Made by a program: the position numbers and the translations under genes. The notes under the pieces were generated by a model. The model saw only the letters and a list, made by a program, of their open reading frames with translations. It made no database searches and was not told where the DNA came from. Positions 6,587 through 9,613 of a DNA stretch of 9,613 bases are shown here, piece by piece. The number at the start of each line of letters is the position of its first letter. The first letter of the stretch is position 1. Source of the stretch: a bacterium (GTDB lineage: Bacteria > JALSQH01); NCBI GenBank assembly GCA_027004335.1, contig JALTID010000141.1, forward strand, positions 1 to 9,613, written 5' to 3'.

Positions 6587-6614
6587 TTGACAGCATGGAG
6601 TAATTTTGTAAAAT
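6587..6614 (+). promoter_or_regulatory. Strong sigma70 promoter for the tRNA genes
   Basis: A perfect TTGACA -35 element (6587-6592) is separated by 16 bases from TAAAAT (6609-6614). Transcription would start around 6621, a few bases before tRNA-Gly. A near-consensus promoter immediately ahead of stable RNA genes is expected and makes this call fairly safe. Confidence 0.7.
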
Positions 6615-6625
6615 TATTAACGCAG

Positions 6626-6701
<76 letters not shown>

Positions 6702-6710
6702 TTTTTTTCT

Positions 6711-6784
6711 GGCGGCGTACCCAAGAGGCCTAAGGGGGCGGTCTGCAAAACCGCTATTCACCGGTTCGACTCCGGTCGCCGCCT
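6711..6784 (+). tRNA. tRNA-Cys (anticodon GCA), CCA not encoded
   Basis: The acceptor stem is GGCGGCG/CGCCGCC, and the anticodon stem is GCGGT/ACCGC around CTGCAAA (GCA at 6745-6747). The T stem is ACCGG/CCGGT with loop TTCGACT. The discriminator is T6784, as expected for cysteine tRNAs. The next bases are CTA, so CCA must be added enzymatically, unlike in the adjacent tRNA-Gly. It decodes UGC and UGU and is probably co-transcribed with tRNA-Gly. Its 3' part overlaps the end of an alpha/beta hydrolase reading frame on the other strand. Confidence 0.95.
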
Positions 6785-7806
6785 CTATTAAATAAGTGCT
6801 TTTTAAGCCATTTTTCAATTACTGGGAGAGTTTCCTCTGTTGCGTCAACTCCCACTACAAGGTCTATGTGACCATAGTCATGTTTGAATCCCTCGGGTTT
6901 TCCCATGACCACTAAAAACTTATCTCTGGAAGAGATATATTTGTAACTCAGCCTGATCCCCTCTGCCGGCGCCATTTTATCAACATCCCCGGCTATTAAA
7001 AGTACTGGATATTTAAGATCCTTAAGGGATGTAAGATAATTGATGTTATATTCATCTATTAGGGGTCCTTTTTCAATAGCATCTTTAAGCTGATCTACCA
7101 TTTTAATAGGGGTGGTTGGGCTTACCGCTCTTGTTATCATTATGGATACATCAGAGGGGGATATGTCATTTACATTTCCAAGTAACTTCAACAGTGAGAT
7201 TTTTTTGAGAAAGTAAGGAGAGAAAGGTTTTACTATGTAATTCCCCGGAAACGACCATGCATAGGGAGTAACAAATTTAAATTTATCCAGTAGGTTAATC
7301 AGGGGGATATAAATTTTCCTCTGCCATGCAGAGAATGTTACAGGAGCTGCAATAGCTATTATCCCAATAAGGTGAGTGTCAAATACATGGGAACCATAAG
7401 CTAAATCGGTGATTCCACCCAGGCTGTGACCCATAATAAAATATTTTTTGACACCTCTTTTTTTCACGCTTTTGATAAGGGCTTTTAAATCATATCTCCA
7501 TAACCTCCCTATTGTTATAATCCTGGGAGAGTTACAGTGTGATGCACCATGCCCCCGAAAGTCTATAGCGAAACCTTTGAACCCCTTTTTTGAGAGGATT
7601 CTCGCGAAGGATTTAGAGGGTACAGCGTCAAAGTTGTTATGATTTGCACCAAGTCCATGGAGATATATTATGGCGGGCAGAGTGCTGCTTCCAGGATAGG
7701 TGAATACTGGTAATTTGCATCCATCTGTGGTCCTTATCCAGTAGGATGGGATATCATGGCTGGAGCAGGAAAAGATGAAAGTAATGAGTATCAGTAGAAA
7801 GAGCAA
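6754..7806 (-). CDS. Alpha/beta hydrolase (lysophospholipase/S33-like), probably exported
   Basis: This is a 350-residue serine hydrolase of unknown substrate. Visible are the oxyanion motif HGLG (50-53), FRGHG (83-87), the nucleophile elbow GHSLGG with S128, a probable acid in AGDVD (272-276) and the catalytic H313 in HDYGH. The first 14 residues are hydrophobic and end in IFSC, which looks like a lipoprotein signal with C14 as lipidated residue. The start is uncertain. TTG 7806 gives no positive charge, whereas the open frame before it encodes IRKLKK, a natural signal n-region, but holds no ATG, GTG or TTG before an in-frame stop at 7836. The last ten codons and the stop lie inside tRNA-Cys. 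It follows threonine synthase by 14 bases and is likely in the same operon. Confidence 0.82.
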   Translation of the reverse strand: MLFLLILITFIFSCSSHDIPSYWIRTTDGCKLPVFTYPGSSTLPAIIYLHGLGANHNNFDAVPSKSFARILSKKGFKGFAIDFRGHGASHCNSPRIITIGRLWRYDLKALIKSVKKRGVKKYFIMGHSLGGITDLAYGSHVFDTHLIGIIAIAAPVTFSAWQRKIYIPLINLLDKFKFVTPYAWSFPGNYIVKPFSPYFLKKISLLKLLGNVNDISPSDVSIMITRAVSPTTPIKMVDQLKDAIEKGPLIDEYNINYLTSLKDLKYPVLLIAGDVDKMAPAEGIRLSYKYISSRDKFLVVMGKPEGFKHDYGHIDLVVGVDATEETLPVIEKWLKKHLFNRGGDRSRTGE

Positions 7807-7820
7807 CTTCTTAAGTTTTC

Positions 7821-9362
7821 TTATCCCATGATTTTAAGAATCTCCTTTTCTATTTTTTCAGGATTCTTTTCCACTATTTTAGTATGAATCATCCTCCTTC
7901 TGTCAAGGGTATTTATATTTTGAGGGATATTTTTCCCGGTTTCTCTGCTAATTAATCTGACAATCTCTACCCCTGATAACCCTTTTATCTCCGGGATATC
8001 TGACGCGTTGTAAGGGTATCCGTGAAGAGCTTTAAAGACATCTACTCCAAATTTTGCCCAGTGAGCAGTGGAAGCAACAACCATTTTTCTATTGTCCTTT
8101 TGCTTCCCTATATAACTTTCTGCTACCAGTTCTCCCACAGAGGTGTGGGGGTCCATGAGGTAACCTGTTTCAGTATAAATTTTTTTAATATTTAAGAGGG
8201 TTGTGTCATTGTTAACCCATCCGGCGGAAAATAGAGAACTTATCTTATCCTGAGTTTCTTCATCCACATGGAAAAAGCCTTCATGCTTGATCTGCTCCAT
8301 CCACTTTCTTATTTTTTGTGTATTCTCAGTAAGATGATAGAGAAGCCTTTCAAGATTACTTGAAATAAGAATATCCATGGAAGGAGAGGGGGTTTTGACG
8401 AGAGTTCGTGATCTCAGGTCATATTTTCCTGTGGTTATAAAGTCGTAGAGGATGTTATTCTGGTTTGATGCACATATGAGTTTCTTTATGGGTATTCCCA
8501 TCTCTCTTGCATAGTATGCTGCAAGAATATTTCCAAAATTTCCAGTGGGTACGGTAATGTTTATCTCCTCCCCTGCTCTAATTTCACCTTTTTTTAGAAG
8601 AGTTAGATAGGAGTAAATGTAATATACAATCTGTGGTAGCAATCTTCCCCAGTTTATTGAATTGGCTGAAGACATCTTTATCTGCAGAGAATCAAGTTTT
8701 TTTATAAATTTTTCATCGGTAAAAATATATTTAACTGCATTCTGAGCGTCGTCAAAATCACCTTTAATGCCGTAAACATGCTGATTCTTTCCATCCTGAG
8801 TAATCATTTGAAGCTCTTGAAGATCACTTACGCCTCCTTCGGGGTAGAGTACTGTTATGTCAATTTTTTCTCTGTTCTTAAACCCTTCCAGTGCCGCAGT
8901 GCCGGTATCTCCTGAAGTGGCAACTAAAATAAGATACCTAACCCCTGGCAAATTTTTGCTTTTTCTTTCTTCGTTTAATTTTCTCAATGAAGCTTCAAAA
9001 AAGAGGGGCATTACCTGTAAGGCCATATCTTTGAATGCAGATGTTGGTCCATGAAATAGTTCAATTAAAAATAATCCATTTCTCAGGTGTATTAGAGGAG
9101 CTACTTCTGGAGTGTCGAACTTTTCAAAGGCTTTTTCTATTAGTTCTTTTATTTCGTCATCGGCAAAATCTATTTCAAATTTTTTGAAAATATAGAATAC
9201 AAGCTCGTGATAGTTCATAGATAGAAGAGAATTTATTTCTTCAGGTGTGAGGGGAGGAATTTTTTCAGGAACAAATAATCCCCCATCAGAAGAGATTCCT
9301 TTTAAGATAACTTCTCTGAAAGTGTATTTTTCTTCTTCTCCACGAGTGCTGAAATACTTCAT
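7821..9362 (-). CDS. thrC: Threonine synthase
   Basis: This 513-residue PLP enzyme converts O-phosphohomoserine to threonine and phosphate, the last step of threonine biosynthesis, in the cytoplasm. It begins MKYFSTRGEE and then GISSDGGLFVP (22-32), the usual N-terminal signature. HGPTSAFKD carries the PLP lysine K111. ATSGDTGTAA (148-157), SSANSINWGRLLPQ (231-244) and PTGNFGN (272-278) follow. Length and motifs fit the E. coli-type class (about 430-510 residues) rather than the shorter archaeal/Bacillus-type class. The ATG has AGAGG six bases upstream and lies one base after the stop of the phosphatase gene, so the two are co-transcribed. I see no promoter of its own and no leader attenuator, though the upstream region is a coding sequence. 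Confidence 0.96.
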   Translation of the reverse strand: MKYFSTRGEEEKYTFREVILKGISSDGGLFVPEKIPPLTPEEINSLLSMNYHELVFYIFKKFEIDFADDEIKELIEKAFEKFDTPEVAPLIHLRNGLFLIELFHGPTSAFKDMALQVMPLFFEASLRKLNEERKSKNLPGVRYLILVATSGDTGTAALEGFKNREKIDITVLYPEGGVSDLQELQMITQDGKNQHVYGIKGDFDDAQNAVKYIFTDEKFIKKLDSLQIKMSSANSINWGRLLPQIVYYIYSYLTLLKKGEIRAGEEINITVPTGNFGNILAAYYAREMGIPIKKLICASNQNNILYDFITTGKYDLRSRTLVKTPSPSMDILISSNLERLLYHLTENTQKIRKWMEQIKHEGFFHVDEETQDKISSLFSAGWVNNDTTLLNIKKIYTETGYLMDPHTSVGELVAESYIGKQKDNRKMVVASTAHWAKFGVDVFKALHGYPYNASDIPEIKGLSGVEIVRLISRETGKNIPQNINTLDRRRMIHTKIVEKNPEKIEKEILKIMG

Positions 9363-9363
9363 C

Positions 9364-9613
9364 TTATACCTCTACTATTTTAGCAGGGTTATCTTTAAGA
9401 AGGTATTTTATTTTCTTCTCCCCAAAGTTTTTTTTAAGCTTTGGTATAGTGGTGATTACTTCTTTTAGTTGCTGGGGGGAATGTGTGTCAGTGGCAAGAA
9501 AGTGATATTTGCCTTCTTCCAGAAGGGAGATAAATTTTTTTCTCACATATCTCCCGTAGTGTCCAGCGTAGCTGCCGACATTGCCCTGGAGAAGTCCACC
9601 CCTGTGTGTGAAT
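9364..9613 (-). CDS. PHP-domain tyrosine phosphatase (CpsB/YwqE-like), C-terminal part
   Basis: These are the last 82 codons of a gene entering from the right edge; the frame stays open to base 9613. It reads LLQGNVGSYAGHYGRYVRKK, then FLATDTHSP and a final ENP-like KDNPAKI. This is the classic end of the manganese-dependent PHP-type phosphatases CpsB/YwqE/CapC: the glycine-rich GRYGR-like segment, the metal-ligand D-x-H of 'SDAH' (here TDTH), and the terminal NP motif. In Firmicutes such enzymes dephosphorylate tyrosine kinases that control capsule or exopolysaccharide synthesis. Other members are annotated only as PHP hydrolases, so the substrate is open. It ends one base before threonine synthase. 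A GTG at 9546 is internal, not the start. Confidence 0.78.
   Translation of the reverse strand, partial: FTHRGGLLQGNVGSYAGHYGRYVRKKFISLLEEGKYHFLATDTHSPQQLKEVITTIPKLKKNFGEKKIKYLLKDNPAKIVEV

Noticed and set aside
6702-6710. T-run between the two tRNA genes as a terminator
   Set aside because: There are only nine bases between mature tRNA ends and no separate hairpin. The tRNA cloverleaf plus T-run is not a typical terminator, and tRNA-Cys has no promoter of its own that I can see.
6711-6800. tRNA-Cys 3' end as an integration (attachment) site
   Set aside because: No duplicated tRNA 3' segment, integrase or phage-like gene is visible in the window.

Overview
The window looks like chromosomal DNA from an anaerobic bacterium. 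The bacterial signs are sigma70-like promoters, Shine-Dalgarno sites, tightly overlapping operon genes and two bacterial-type tRNA genes. Genes are AT-leaning, with arginine mostly encoded by AGA/AGG. I cannot name the lineage from the sequence. An uncultivated or thermophilic anaerobe would fit, but that is inference.

Layout. (1) 1-147, minus strand: the first 49 codons of a PLP-dependent decarboxylase. (2) 148-436: a divergent intergenic region with a good promoter facing each way, a 7-codon mini-ORF and a small palindrome. (3) 437-6486, plus strand: seven genes whose ends all overlap. The first four encode the gamma, delta, alpha and beta subunits of a pyruvate(2-oxoacid):ferredoxin oxidoreductase. 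The last three encode a NuoE/NuoF/NuoG-like NAD(H)-flavin-iron-sulfur module of the kind found in soluble NAD-linked or electron-bifurcating hydrogenases. (4) 6487-6625: a dyad or weak terminator and a strong promoter. (5) 6626-6784: tRNA-Gly(GCC) and tRNA-Cys(GCA). (6) 6754-9613, minus strand: a head-to-tail set reading from the right edge. It has the C-terminus of a PHP-type (CpsB/YwqE-like) phosphatase, threonine synthase, and a secreted or lipoprotein-like alpha/beta hydrolase whose reading frame ends inside the tRNA-Cys gene.

The most interesting unit is region 3. A complete four-subunit pyruvate oxidoreductase is co-transcribed, and probably translationally coupled, with a three-subunit NAD(H) module. 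No hydrogenase or formate dehydrogenase catalytic subunit is encoded with it. The natural reading is a pyruvate-oxidising system that delivers electrons to NAD+, to ferredoxin, or to both, or that runs in reverse for pyruvate synthesis. Two iron-sulfur sites usual in this module are altered. The N-terminal [2Fe-2S] domain of the NuoF-like subunit has lost two of its four cysteines. The NuoG-like subunit has no His/Cys motif for the N3-type [4Fe-4S] cluster and ends in an added double-CxxC tail. The electron path therefore differs from the textbook NuoEFG/HydABC wiring. Whether the seven proteins form one complex, and whether it bifurcates electrons, cannot be settled from sequence alone.
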